Part shown: one piece after another, positions 12,981-23,313 of the stretch
How positions within the stretch are numbered: position 1 is the stretch's first letter
Layout: each line of letters opens with the position of its first letter
Source of the DNA: Ehretia macrophylla
Taxonomy: Eukaryota; Streptophyta; Magnoliopsida; Boraginales; Ehretiaceae
Length of the DNA: 64,000 bases
Assembly: GCA_037974665.1 (NCBI GenBank)
Contig: CM075766.1
Location: forward strand, 51,964,569-52,028,568
Direction of reading: 5' to 3'
Made by a program: the position numbers and the translations under genes
Notes under the pieces: model-generated
The model's database searches: none
Seen by the model: the letters and a program-made list of their open reading frames with translations, nothing else
What the model was told of the DNA's origin: nothing

Positions 12981-13281
12981 TGATTGGATACTTCCGGGGT
13001 ATTCCAAACTGAAGTTATAAGGTGGTTGGGCCGGCGCGTCGTCATCGGATTCGTGATTGAGAGTTGCTCGTGGAATCGAATCGCATGGTACATTGCTCGT
13101 ATGAGTGAACCGTGACCTTCAGAGTGTGGTATAGCTTTGAATGGTTATGTTAATGCTTTTATTAATTGTTTGTTGTATTGATTGTTTATATTGATTGCTC
13201 ACATGTCAATTATATTACTTAACTGTTTTATTTGCATTGCACGACTTTCTTTCTCTCCACCTCGATAACTGTCTCGCCCTC

Positions 13282-13330
13282 ACTGAGTATACGTGTTGTG
13301 TATACTCATTCCTCACCACCACATTTCAGG
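13282..13330 (+). other. Conserved LTR hairpin block 2 (representative copy)
   Basis: Perfect 8-bp arms GAGTATAC (13285-13292) and GTATACTC (13300-13307) enclose the 7-nt loop GTGTTGT, followed by CTCACCACCACATTTCAGG. The hairpin recurs in the family A and A2 LTRs I checked, for example 487-509 on the minus strand and 27392-27414. The other two families have a different stem at the same place after CCTCGCTGAG or CCTCACTGGG (41834-41849 and 10265-10285). It could lie in the transcribed leader. Confidence 0.7.
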
Positions 13331-13397
13331 GAATATCATGTTAGCTGGAAAGTTCATGATAAGTGATAGATCGTGATTGAAGAGTTGCATTGCGTGC

Positions 13398-16094
13398 TGT
13401 GATAACCCGAACCCGGCATGCATTTAATGGCATTTGACTGCATTTAATTAAATGCTTAATTAGTTAAATCAACCATTTTGCACTATTTTGATATTTCTTT
13501 TGGAAGCATTTAATAATCTTTATATTGATTAATTAAAAGATTATCACCTATTTTTATTATTTATAAAAATTGGATTTACTTTTAATTAAGTGTCATCTTA
13601 AATGTTAGTATTTAATTGTATCGATTACGTGTTTATATTAATTTGTTTATTTATATCTTAACATTAATTTCATAATTGGTTAAAATATTCTAGAAATAGT
13701 TAAATTAATTATTTTTAAATGACTATTGATTATTTTGATTGTTTTGATTATTTTAATAATCGGTTTTAATTATCTTGCATTAAAATCACTCGGTTTTCAA
13801 ATAAATGAGAAAAGTAACTCCGAGCCGGAGTGAATTTTAAACTATTCTACTATTCTACTTTTCAAAAAATTAAAGTTTTCTATTATTGCTCATCACTTTA
13901 TTAGCGATCATTTATTGATCGTTTAATCGTAGTATTTCGAAAATGAAAGTTAGAGAAATATTCCTCAGACTTGGTGAAAAATGTTTTTAGTTTAGTTTAG
14001 CTAGTTTTAGTTGTTTTCCATCTAATTGCATTGTTTTAACTTGAGCTAGACCAAATGATAACCAAAATAGCCTTAGTTGACCAATTTAACTTGAATTTTG
14101 ACTTTGCTAAATGACCATTTTGACCTTGAGCTTTGTCAATTGTTTTAAATAGCCAAAAATCAACAAAATGATCAAAAAAAAACAAAATTCCCCTCATGTT
14201 CCCCTCCCCATGGCCGAAGGTTTAAGGGAAAAAGAAAGAAAAATTGTTTTGCATTTTTCTTCTACAATCATGCATGGAATTGCTCGGGGGTCGTGGCTCG
14301 GGTCCTTGCGGTTCTTAGTCTTCAATCTTTGTGAGGGTTTTCACGCTTTTGTGCATTTAAATTTGAATTTGATTTTTGTTTCAAATTTTTAGATTTGATA
14401 TATAATGTATTATAAAGCCTGTAATTGCTTGATATAGCTTCCTTTAAGTTCGTAGAGCATTGTTTGATAGTTATTTAGCAATTTTTACGGTTGAAATTGC
14501 TTATTTGAAATTGGGAAAGAATAATGAATAGTGATTTTGAATAGTAAAACCCTAGAATTTTGAATTTCTATCCGAATTGCGATTACTTGATTTGGATAGG
14601 TGCCATTAGTGATAGAAAGATAAAATGTGCAATAAAAACGGACTGGCCTTTGTTAAAATTTGAAATTAGACAATGAAACGAAACGGGGCCGTTTGACCAA
14701 GTGCTGACCGTGCTCGAATTGAGTTTGGGGTTTTGCTATTGAGAGCATGGAAGCACTTTTGGCGCTGTTGTGGCGTTGATTGAGCGACCGGTTAGTATAA
14801 TTGTAGTTCAAACGCAGTAGGTGGACTTTCGGGCTCCGGGTGAGAAAATGAAGTTTAGGGACATAGAAACGTGCCTTGTAGTGCCTAAATGAATGTAGTG
14901 AAATCGGTTTCCTAATCCCGTAGCTCGTTTGCTCGTAATTGCCTTTGGAAGTTAAAGATTGAATAGTGATATTTGTCGTTTTCGTGTTTGAACTGCTGTT
15001 GCTTGCTTAGTTGGTGTCCTTGTTGCTATTAATGATAGTTATGCTTGAAAAGTTAATTGATTGCTATTATTGATTGTAAATGCGTGTTATTTCGTTTATC
15101 GCCACTAAACTGTACTTTCGTGTTATTGCTCGTTTAGCGCGTGGGTGATGGGCCTCTCTGGGTAGTCTCGGGCTGCCAGGGTTGGTTGCTCTAGCTCCGT
15201 GTCCTATTCCCATTCTCGCTTGGGTTGCCGCCCAGGAGTTTTGGGTCGTAGAATTGACAGAGTATGTCCGTAGTACTCTAAACAAAAGTTATAATGTGGG
15301 TGAGCCGGCGCGTCATCGTTAAAGTCATCGAAGTCTTGATCGATACATTTCTCGCTCGAGTGAACCATAGCCTTCAGAGTGTGGTATAGCTTTGAATGGC
15401 TGTGTTAATGCTTTTATTAAGTGTTTATTGTATTGATTGTCTATATTGAATGCTTACTTGTCAGTTATATTGCTTAACTGCCTTATTTGCATTGCACGAA
15501 TTTCTTTCTCTCTACATCGATATCTGTCTCGCCCTCACTGAGTATACGTGTTGAGTATACTCACTCCTCACCACCATATTTCAGGAAATGTCATGTTAGC
15601 TGGAAAGTTCGTGATTACGTGAAAGTTCGTGCTTGAAGAGTTATCTTGCGTGCTATGTGGCTCGAGTTGTCAAAGATGCAAAGATGTATGTTTCATGTGT
15701 TGTTAGTATTTAGTGTTAAAAAGGAATGTAATTTAAGTTTTATTAGGTATTGAAGTGATTTGAAAAGCTAGTTTATGTATTCAGTTAGTATAGTTTAATT
15801 TCATTGCATGTATGTAATTGTCTAAAGGAAAAGAGTTAGAATAGTTTGGGTACTTGGAAATATGTATATTGTTGTGTTTAATTGTTGAGAACCGAGGCTC
15901 GGATGGCCTTGAGGTGTTTGTATGGTTGGACATGGTTCTGGTCCACTTATATGCTATTATAGGTTTTACATTTTGCCTAGAAACAGGAGAGACTCCGTCC
16001 GCCTTTCCCTAAAAATTTTGCCCGGGTTTGGAATTGGGTTGTGATTAGATTGATTGATAGAACTCCCGGTCTCGAGAGGGATCGGGGTGTTACA
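13398..16094 (+). repeat. 5' LTR of family A element
   Basis: TG...CA-bounded, 2697 bp. Compared with its partner it lacks about 47 bp near 15137 (the partner has extra text around 19345-19385), so the pair differ by an indel as well as point changes. Its hairpin is altered in the loop side (GTATACGTGTTGAGTATAC near 15542). Confidence 0.92.
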
Positions 16095-16096
16095 AT

Positions 16097-16108
16097 TGGT
16101 ATCAGAGC
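16097..16108 (+). other. Primer-binding site, initiator tRNA-Met type
   Basis: TGGTATCAGAGC starts two bases after the 5' LTR. This is the sequence complementary to the 3' end of plant initiator tRNA-Met and is used by many plant LTR retrotransposons to prime minus-strand synthesis. Confidence 0.92.
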
Positions 16109-17595
16109 TTTTTTAGCTCATAAGACGGGATAGGGTCCTCGGTCTGGTGGGTAGTGATCCTTGAACGTGTGCTTGTTAAGTGTGTCTTGAAAGTGTATGC
16201 TTGTATGTGAGATTGTGTGTCTTGACCTGAATGTGTGCACCTATGTGATATAGTTACGTGTTATGTGTTAAATGTTTCCCAAGTAAAGTGAAGTGTCTAG
16301 TTGTGTATTGAATTGACCTATTGAATTGGCATCGTGAATCGAATCGACCTCGTGAATTGTTATTTGCTTGAAGTATTGCTTGTAATGTTTGTATTGGAAT
16401 GTCTTGAATTGGTTATGCCGTGATTTGAATTGATTATGTTGTGCTTGACTTGATTGTCGTGCTTGAGTGACTTTGTTGAATAAACTCTTTTGTAAACTTG
16501 CTTGCATAATAGTTTAAGGCATGTGTATAAATGTGATATCTTGGCATTCATACATGTCCCGTGCAAATGGTAAGTAAGTCCTCTTTATCCCCTGGAGAAA
16601 GTGGTTCACAGCTGGCCTTTCAAAGTGTATGGATTGGCAGGAAATGAATGGCATTTAATTAGCCTTTATTTGGGAGTTGGGGTTTTGCCTTTGGAGCTCG
16701 GTTATTGGCGAATCTCTCGGGTCCTTCTCTGTGCTTAACAGTTGTGAAAGAATAGTTTTCTTTTGAGGTTCTATTTGGCTGTTCTTTGGAGCATTCTTTG
16801 GTTTTCTTATTAGGCATTCTTTGGAATTTTTGTTGGCACTTCTTGGTAGACTTTGCTATTGGGGGTTTCAATCAAACTTACTGCATGGAATTATCTATGG
16901 CATATGTGTCTCGGTCTTTATTGGTGTGTTACTGGGATCCTTTATTGGCAATTCTTCAACGGCATTTTATAGAATTCTCAGTGGTCATTTATCTAGTACT
17001 TATTTATTGGGCAATTCTTGGTACTTTCTTACTGGAGCATTGTTCGGGTATTTTTTTTGGCATCCCTCAGTTGGTTTGGTAATTGGAATTCCTATCGGAC
17101 TTATTGTGTAATATTACTTACGGTATTCTTTGGAATTCTTATTGGGCATTCTACTAGTATTTTTCTTATTGGCATTTATTGGAAGATTCTACACTTGGAA
17201 TTCTGCTTGGACTTATTATCTTATATTGTTTACGGCTTCTCCATCGGCCTTTCCACTCAAGGGAAATCTGTACTTGCTGTTTTACTAAGATGTTGCGGTA
17301 AGGACTCAGTGATTGGAGGATTTCATTTAGAGATTGGCCTTTGGTATTCTTCTTTATATTCTTTTACAGAACTTTCAGCTAGGTCTACTTACGGTAATCA
17401 GCACTGCATGAGTATCCCTGCTTTAGTTTTTAGTTGGTATTTCCTCAGCATTTTTGGTTGGGATTTTTATTCGGGTTTTCCTGCGAGCATTCTTATTCAC
17501 TATCTTCCTCAGAAATCGATGAAGATTAGTCAGAGTTGGGTTTCAGATGATGCTGAGTTCTATTGGAAGAAGAATTGCAAGGACGCAATTGTTTT
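16109..17595 (+). other. Non-coding interior of family A element
   Basis: The first ~450 bp form a leader rich in GTGT and TTGAATTG runs; the rest is a quasi-repeat of GGCATTCTTATTGG-like units. The longest frame (17018-17647, 209 codons) is a hydrophobic product of the quasi-repeat and runs into the 3' LTR; I see no gag, protease, RT or integrase motif. I do not regard it as a gene. Confidence 0.8.
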
Positions 17596-17608
17596 AAGGG
17601 GGGAAGGA
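17596..17608 (+). other. Polypurine tract
   Basis: AAGGGGGGAAGGA lies immediately before the TG of the 3' LTR, the position where plus-strand DNA synthesis is primed. The upstream text GAAGAATTG..GGACGCAA is shared with the other elements of the window. Confidence 0.9.
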
Positions 17609-20344
17609 TGTGATAACCCGAACCGGCATGCATTTAATGGCATTTGACTGCATTTAATTAAATGCTTAATTAGTTAAATCAACCATTTTGCACTATTTTG
17701 ATATTTCTTTTGGAAGCATTTAATAATCTTTATATTGATTAATTAAAAGATTATCACCTATTTTTATTATTTATAGAAATTGGATTTACTTTTAATTAAG
17801 TGTTATCTTAAATGGTAGTATTTTATTGCCTCTGATTACATGTTTATATTAATTTGTTCATTTGTATCTTAACATTAACTTCATAATTCTTTAAAATATT
17901 CTAGAAATAGTTAAATTAATTATTTTTAAATGAATATTGATTATTTTGATTGTTTTGATTATTTTAATAATCGGTTTTAATTGTCTTGCATTAAAATCAC
18001 TCGGTTTTCAAATAAATGAGAAAAGTAACTCCGAGCCGGAGTGAATTTTAAACTGTTCTACTATTCTACTTTTTAAAAAATTAAAGTTTTCTATTATTGC
18101 TCATCACTTTATTAGCGATCATTTATTGACCGTTTGATCGTAGTATTTTGAAAATGAGAGTTAAAGAAATATTCCTCGGACTTGGTGAAAAATGTTTTTA
18201 GTTTAGTTTAGCTAGTTTTAGTTGTTTTCCATCTAATTGCATTGTTTTAACTTGAGCTAGACCAAATGATAACCAAAATAGCCTTAGTTGACCAATTTAA
18301 CTTGAATTTTGACTTTGCTAAATGATCATTTTGCCGTTGAGCTTTGTCAATTGTTTTAAATAGCCAAAAATCAACAAAATGATCAAAAAAACAAAAACAA
18401 AATTCCCCCCATGTCCCTCCCATGGCCGAAGGTTTAAGGGAAAAAGAAAGAAAAATTGTTTTGCATTTTTCTTCTACAATCATGCGTGGAATTGCTCGGG
18501 GGTCGTGGCTGGGGTCCTTGCGGGTCTTGCTCTTCAATCTCTGTGAGAGTTTTCACGCTTTTGTGCATTTAAATTTGAATTTGATTTTTGTTTCAAATTT
18601 TTAGATTTGATATATAATGTGTTATAATGCCTGTAATTGCTTTATATAGCTTCCTTTGAGTTCGTAGAGCATTGTTTGATAGTTATTTAGCAATTTTTAC
18701 GGTTGAAATTGCGTATTTGAAATTGGGAAAGAATAATGAATAGTGATTTTGAATAGTAAAACCCTAGAATTTCGGATTTCGATCCAAATTGCGATTACTT
18801 GATTTGGATAGGTGCCATTAGTGATAGAAAGATAAAATGTTCAATAAAAATGGACCGGCCTTTGTTAAAATTTGAAATTAGACAATGAAACGAAAAGGGG
18901 CCGTTTGACCAAGTGCTGACCGTGCTCGAATTGAGTTTGGGGTTTTGCTATTGAGCGCATGGAAGCACTTTTGGCGCTGTTGTGGCATTGATTGAGCGAC
19001 CGGTTAGTATAGTTGTAGTTCAAACGCAGTAGGTGGACTTTCGGGCTCCGGGTGAGAAAATGAAGTTTAGGGACATAGAAACGTGCCTTGTAGTGCCTAA
19101 GTGAATGTAGTGAAATCGGTTTCCTAATCCCGTAGCTCATTTGCTCGTAATTGCCTTTGGAAGTTAGAGATTGAATAGTGATATTTGTCGTTTTCATGTT
19201 TGAACTGCTGTTGCTTGCTTAGTTGGTGTCCTTGTTGCTATTAATGATAGTTATGCTTGAAAAGTTAATTGATTGCTATTATTGATTGTAAATGCTTGTT
19301 ATCTCGTTTATCGCCACTAAACTGTACTTTCGTGTTATTGCTTGTTTATTGCTTGTATCTCGTATTGCATTGCATTAGTGTCAGGCGCGTGGGTGATGGG
19401 CCTCTTTGGGTAGTCTCGGGCTGCCAGGATTGGTTGTTCTAGCTCCGTGTCCTATTCCCATTCTCGCTTGGGTTGCCGCCCAGGGAGTTTTGGGTCGTAG
19501 AATTGACAGAGTATGTCCGGAGTACTCTAAAGGGAATTTATAAGGTGGGTAAGCCGGTGCGTCATCGTTAAATTCATCGAAGTCTTGATCGGTACATTTC
19601 TCGCTCGAGTGAACCATAGCCTTCAGAGTGTGGTATAACTTTGAATGGTTGTGTTAATGCTTTTATTAAGTGTTTATTGTATTGATTGTCTATATTGAAT
19701 GCTTACTTGTCAGTTATATTACTTAACTGCCTTATTTGCATTGCACGACTTTCTTTCTCTCCATCTCGATATCTATCTCGCCCTCACTGAGTATACGTGT
19801 TGAGTATACTCACTCCTCACCACCACATTTTAGGAAATGTCATGTTAGCTGGAAAGTTCGTGATTACGTGAAAGTTCGTGCTTGAAGAGTTATCTTGCGT
19901 GCTATGTGGCTCGAGTTGTCAAAGATGCAAAGATGCATGTTTCATGTGTTGTTTGTATTTAGTGTTAAAAAGGAATATAATTTAAGTTTTATTAGGTTAT
20001 TGAAGTGATTTGAAAAGCTAGTTTATGTATTCAGTTAGTCTAGTTTAATTTCATTGCATGTATATAATTGTCTAAAGGAAAAGAGTTAGAATAGTTTTGG
20101 TACTTGGAAATATGTATATTGTTGTGTTTAATTGTTGAGAACCGAGGCTCGGATGGCCTTGAGGTGTTTGTATGGTTGGACACGGTGCTGGTCCACTTAT
20201 ATGCTATTACAGGTTTTACATTTTGCCTAGAAACAGGAGAGACTCCGTCCGCCTTTCCCTAAAAATTTTGCCCGGGTTTGGAATTGGGTTGTGATTAGAT
20301 TGATTGATAGAACTCCCGGTCTCGACATGGATCGGGGTGTTACA
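17609..20344 (+). repeat. 3' LTR of family A element
   Basis: 2736 bp, TGTGATAACCCG to GGGGTGTTACA. Start differs from the 5' LTR by loss of one C in the CCCGG run. Confidence 0.92.
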
Positions 20345-20876
20345 TGTGCTATGTGGCTTGAGTTATCAAAGATGCAAAGATGTATGTTCATATGTTGTAT
20401 GTATTTATTGTTAAAAAGAATGTAATTTAAATTTAACTAGGTAATTGAGGTAGAATGACAAGCTAGTTTATGTACTCAGTTAGTATAGTTTAACTTCAAT
20501 GCATGTTTGTAATGTCCAAAGGAAAAGAGTTAGAATGGTATGATAGTCTATTTTATGCAATAGGTTAGTATGGTTTAATTGCCAGGCATGAATGTACTTA
20601 TCAAAGATGAGAAGAGATAGGTTAGCATTTAAACTGGAAATGTATATTTACTTGTGTTCGCTTATTGAGAACCATGGCTCGGATGGCCTTGAGGTGTTTG
20701 TACAGTTGGACACGGTGCTGGTCCACTTATATGCTATTACAGGTTTTACATTTTACAGAAACAGGGGAGACTCCGTCCGTCTTTCCATAAAATTTTTCCT
20801 GGGATTGGAATTGGGTTGTGATTAGATTGATTGATAGAACTCTCGGTCTCGAGAGGGATCGGGGTGTTACAGCCGC

Positions 20877-22189
20877 TACTGGTATGCTTATCCAAAAGGC
20901 AGGGGTAGCCCGAGAATGCCGCTGCCCCTTGACCGTAAGCTGGTTGTCCTGTGTTATCCATAGTTTGGGAAAAGGTTCGATCCCCATCGTCGATGAGTAA
21001 GCTATTTTTTTCCCTATCCGTTCTGTGGCATGAATGAGAAACATCATCTGATAAGATCTCAGTCTATCTATTTACTTCATAGGGCCTTCTCTATAACCAA
21101 AGACTCGTCAATGTGAGGCCTGTCACGTCAAATCAAGTACTAGTAAGAACAGAAGGGCATCTAAGGTATGAAAACCTGTCTAGGAAGAATGTACCGAAAC
21201 ATCATACTAAAAGCGCTGCCTTACAGGAATAATGTATGAGGATGGATAGATCGAGTGCATTTCTAGTCATAGAGAGGGGAAGATTTACACTAGATTTCAG
21301 AAGTGGGACAAAGAGAGGCTTTTTTCGAGTCTTTGTGTCCAATACCTCCTCTTAGGGCAGGGAAGTAGCCTTCTATCTCCGACAGAACACAGCGCCTTGC
21401 TGGTTCTAAATAAGAGAGTAGGCATGCGTTTAGTTTTGTTAGGATTTCCGTATCTGCCCACCTTTCTTTATTTCAAGGTGAGATAAATGCTCTATAGTCT
21501 GGTCATTTTTTGAGTATCTGAATCATAGATTATGCCATACTATTATATGGATTTCTTCCACGTGCAAATCTACTCTCTTGGGCTATCTCCAGCGTAGGAA
21601 TGTCTTGTATCGGCCCATTTCTTGCAAGAAATCTATGTGAGGTTAGTTTTGTCAAATAAAGTAAAAGTTGTGGTCCAATACTAGCTCTATCTCCAAGTTA
21701 CTTAGAATATACGAAGAGGGGGACCTATCTTAGTCCTCCACAACTGATTGTGTAAGAGTTGGGCAGGGGATGAGTTGATGTTGCTGGAGTTAAGCGATAC
21801 AGGCATAAAGGAAAGAAACCAGATATACCTTAAGATTGTGTAACAGACTAGTCGGCTATTTATTGTTCCTACAAGAAAGAGTAGGGTGCCCTACTAATTG
21901 TCTAAGAGATTAGTTCGCTCTTCCTGCGGCTAGGCATAAATCTAAATAGAGTGAGGCCTCCTCTAGTAGGGTCCCAATAAGTAGAAGTTATCTTTTTGGC
22001 CCCGAATATGCCTTCTTTGTATTAGTACAAGAATGTGTCTATCTCCGAGGGAAATAGGCATAGAAGGAGTCTCGGTTCATTCTTGCGACACAAGGCTTTT
22101 GTCGCATAAAAAGCTTGTCCCCTCCTAATCAAGCTGACCTATCTCTATCACTAAATTAGACCAACTGACGTCGTGTAATAAATCTTCAG
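20877..22189. other. Spacer right of solo LTR
   Basis: To 21000 it continues the open frame begun at 10883. After that I see no frame with a recognisable domain, no tRNA and no repeat. The composition is mitochondrial-like, but no gene anchors it. Confidence 0.4.
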
Positions 22190-22780
22190 GTACTACACAG
22201 TATTGAGGTTGCGGCTGAGTTCTTACAATGGACTCCCCAATCAAAAATCTTACAAGGCCTAGTGTTGCTAGAGTATGCGTATTGGTTGATCTCTTGAAGG
22301 ATATGCCTAATCTTGGCTGAGGATGGGAAAGTTTGGGCATTGACAATGAATCATTTACGAGAATCCCCCGAAGTCTTGCTCCTTCTGTCGTATGAGAGGC
22401 CACAACCTAGATGAATGCAAAGCCAGACCTATTCTAAATAAAGGCAAAGAACCTTTGTAGTATGATACTACGAACCTAATGGAGCCAAGGATAAAGCAGT
22501 TGCAAGCCAGGGTGAGACTTCGAAAGCTGCTAAGAGTGTAAAGCCAGTCACACAAACAGATCAAAACAAAAAATCAAGAACAGCATGTGATTGGGAGGTT
22601 TTCGGTTGAACCTTGTCTGGATGACCATGAAGTACAACAAGTTAATGCTGCTATAAATGAGGAAGAAGCCAATGTTCTTGATAATAATAATCAGAAAGGC
22701 GAGATGGCAGGTGGTGTTGAATATCTGGATCTGGGATCACGTACTTCATTGATTCCTTTGTTTGCTGGTTCGGCATAGGA
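22190..22780 (+). pseudogene. LINE ORF1-like fragment (DUF4283-type with zinc knuckle)
   Basis: A frame from about 22228 gives LTRPSVARVCVLVDLLKDMP, close to the conserved TRPSVARVCVEVDLLK stretch of plant DUF4283 / LINE ORF1 proteins. After a frameshift near 22320, another frame gives YENPPK and then a CCHC knuckle with Cys codons at 22378, 22387 and 22417 and His at 22402 (C-X2-C-X4-H-X4-C). The knuckle follows that strand in the family, as here. In the family the protein binds the LINE RNA. Downstream an acidic frame (22587-22778, Asn/Glu-rich) may be its linker. No endonuclease or RT follows. It is a nuclear-type sequence inside the mitochondrial-like DNA. Confidence 0.65.
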
Positions 22781-23313
22781 ACAAGAAAGAGATCTCTTGT
22801 TGGTGTAGGTTTATCTCTCCTTCCTTTGTAACCGATGGTATAGCTTCCCCAAAGGCTGCTTCTAATTGGTCAATGTGATTATATAGAGATTCACTCCCAT
22901 GGTTCCTAGCCGGCCAACTGGAACAACTTGACTAGGAGATAAAGATGGCAGAGATTGTAGCTAACACTGTCTCGACTCCTTGCCTTGATCAATGCTTCTC
23001 CATCAACTGCAGTGGGAAGGGTAGCAAGAAAACTAAAGCGCTAACTCCTTAGCACAAGCGCCAAGCGATAATAATTCCTTGTGGAAAGTCTTTTTTTAGT
23101 ACTTGTTAGCGTCCCTTCCCCCCTTTCTATGTACCCAATCTACGAACCTGGCCTAATCTAATAGGCCTGGAAGGCCTTGAAAACATCGATGTAGCATGGT
23201 TTCATAGTGTAAGATCACTTTTACCGGAACTTCTTCACTCAATTATCAAGATTAGAGAACAACGCCAGCCCCTACCCTTTTCTCTAATAATAAGGCAAGC
23301 TGAGAAGCAGATC
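22781..23313. other. Spacer, nothing recognised
   Basis: No credible frame, RNA gene or repeat. It ends directly at the TG of the truncated LTR. Confidence 0.4.

Larger units (their letters stand above)
13398..20344 (+). mobile_element. Complete non-autonomous LARD-like LTR retrotransposon, family A
   Basis: Two long LTRs (13398-16094 and 17609-20344) enclose a 1.5-kb interior with a tRNA-iMet primer site and polypurine tract but no gag or pol. It inserted into the solo LTR 11083-20871 at the sequence CGTGC. The flanking copies are CGTGC (13393-13397) and TGTGC (20345-20349), one substitution apart. A hand comparison of the first ~300 bp of the two LTRs shows roughly 14 differences, so it is not a recent insertion. 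Movement would need proteins from an autonomous relative. Confidence 0.92.
11083..20871 (+). mobile_element. Solo LTR, family A (interrupted), TSD GCCGC
   Basis: The LTR begins TGTGATAACCCG at 11083 and ends GGGGTGTTACA at 20871. It is flanked by a perfect duplication GCCGC (11078-11082 and 20872-20876). A complete element occupies 13398-20344, so the LTR itself is 11083-13397 plus 20345-20871, about 2.84 kb. No interior, primer site or polypurine tract of its own remains, so it is a solo LTR left by LTR-LTR recombination, into which a relative later jumped. Confidence 0.92.

Noticed and set aside
17018-17647. 209-codon open frame in the interior of the 13398 element
   Set aside because: It translates a GGCATTCTTATT-like quasi-repeat, overlaps similar frames in other phases, runs into the LTR, and has no domain.
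18865-19197. 110-codon frame also found at 56023-56355
   Set aside because: Conserved only because it lies in a shared LTR region; other copies carry stops and shifts, and there is no known motif.
20940-21000. Possible tRNA T-arm (GGTTCGATCCCC)
   Set aside because: No acceptor, D or anticodon stem could be placed around it.
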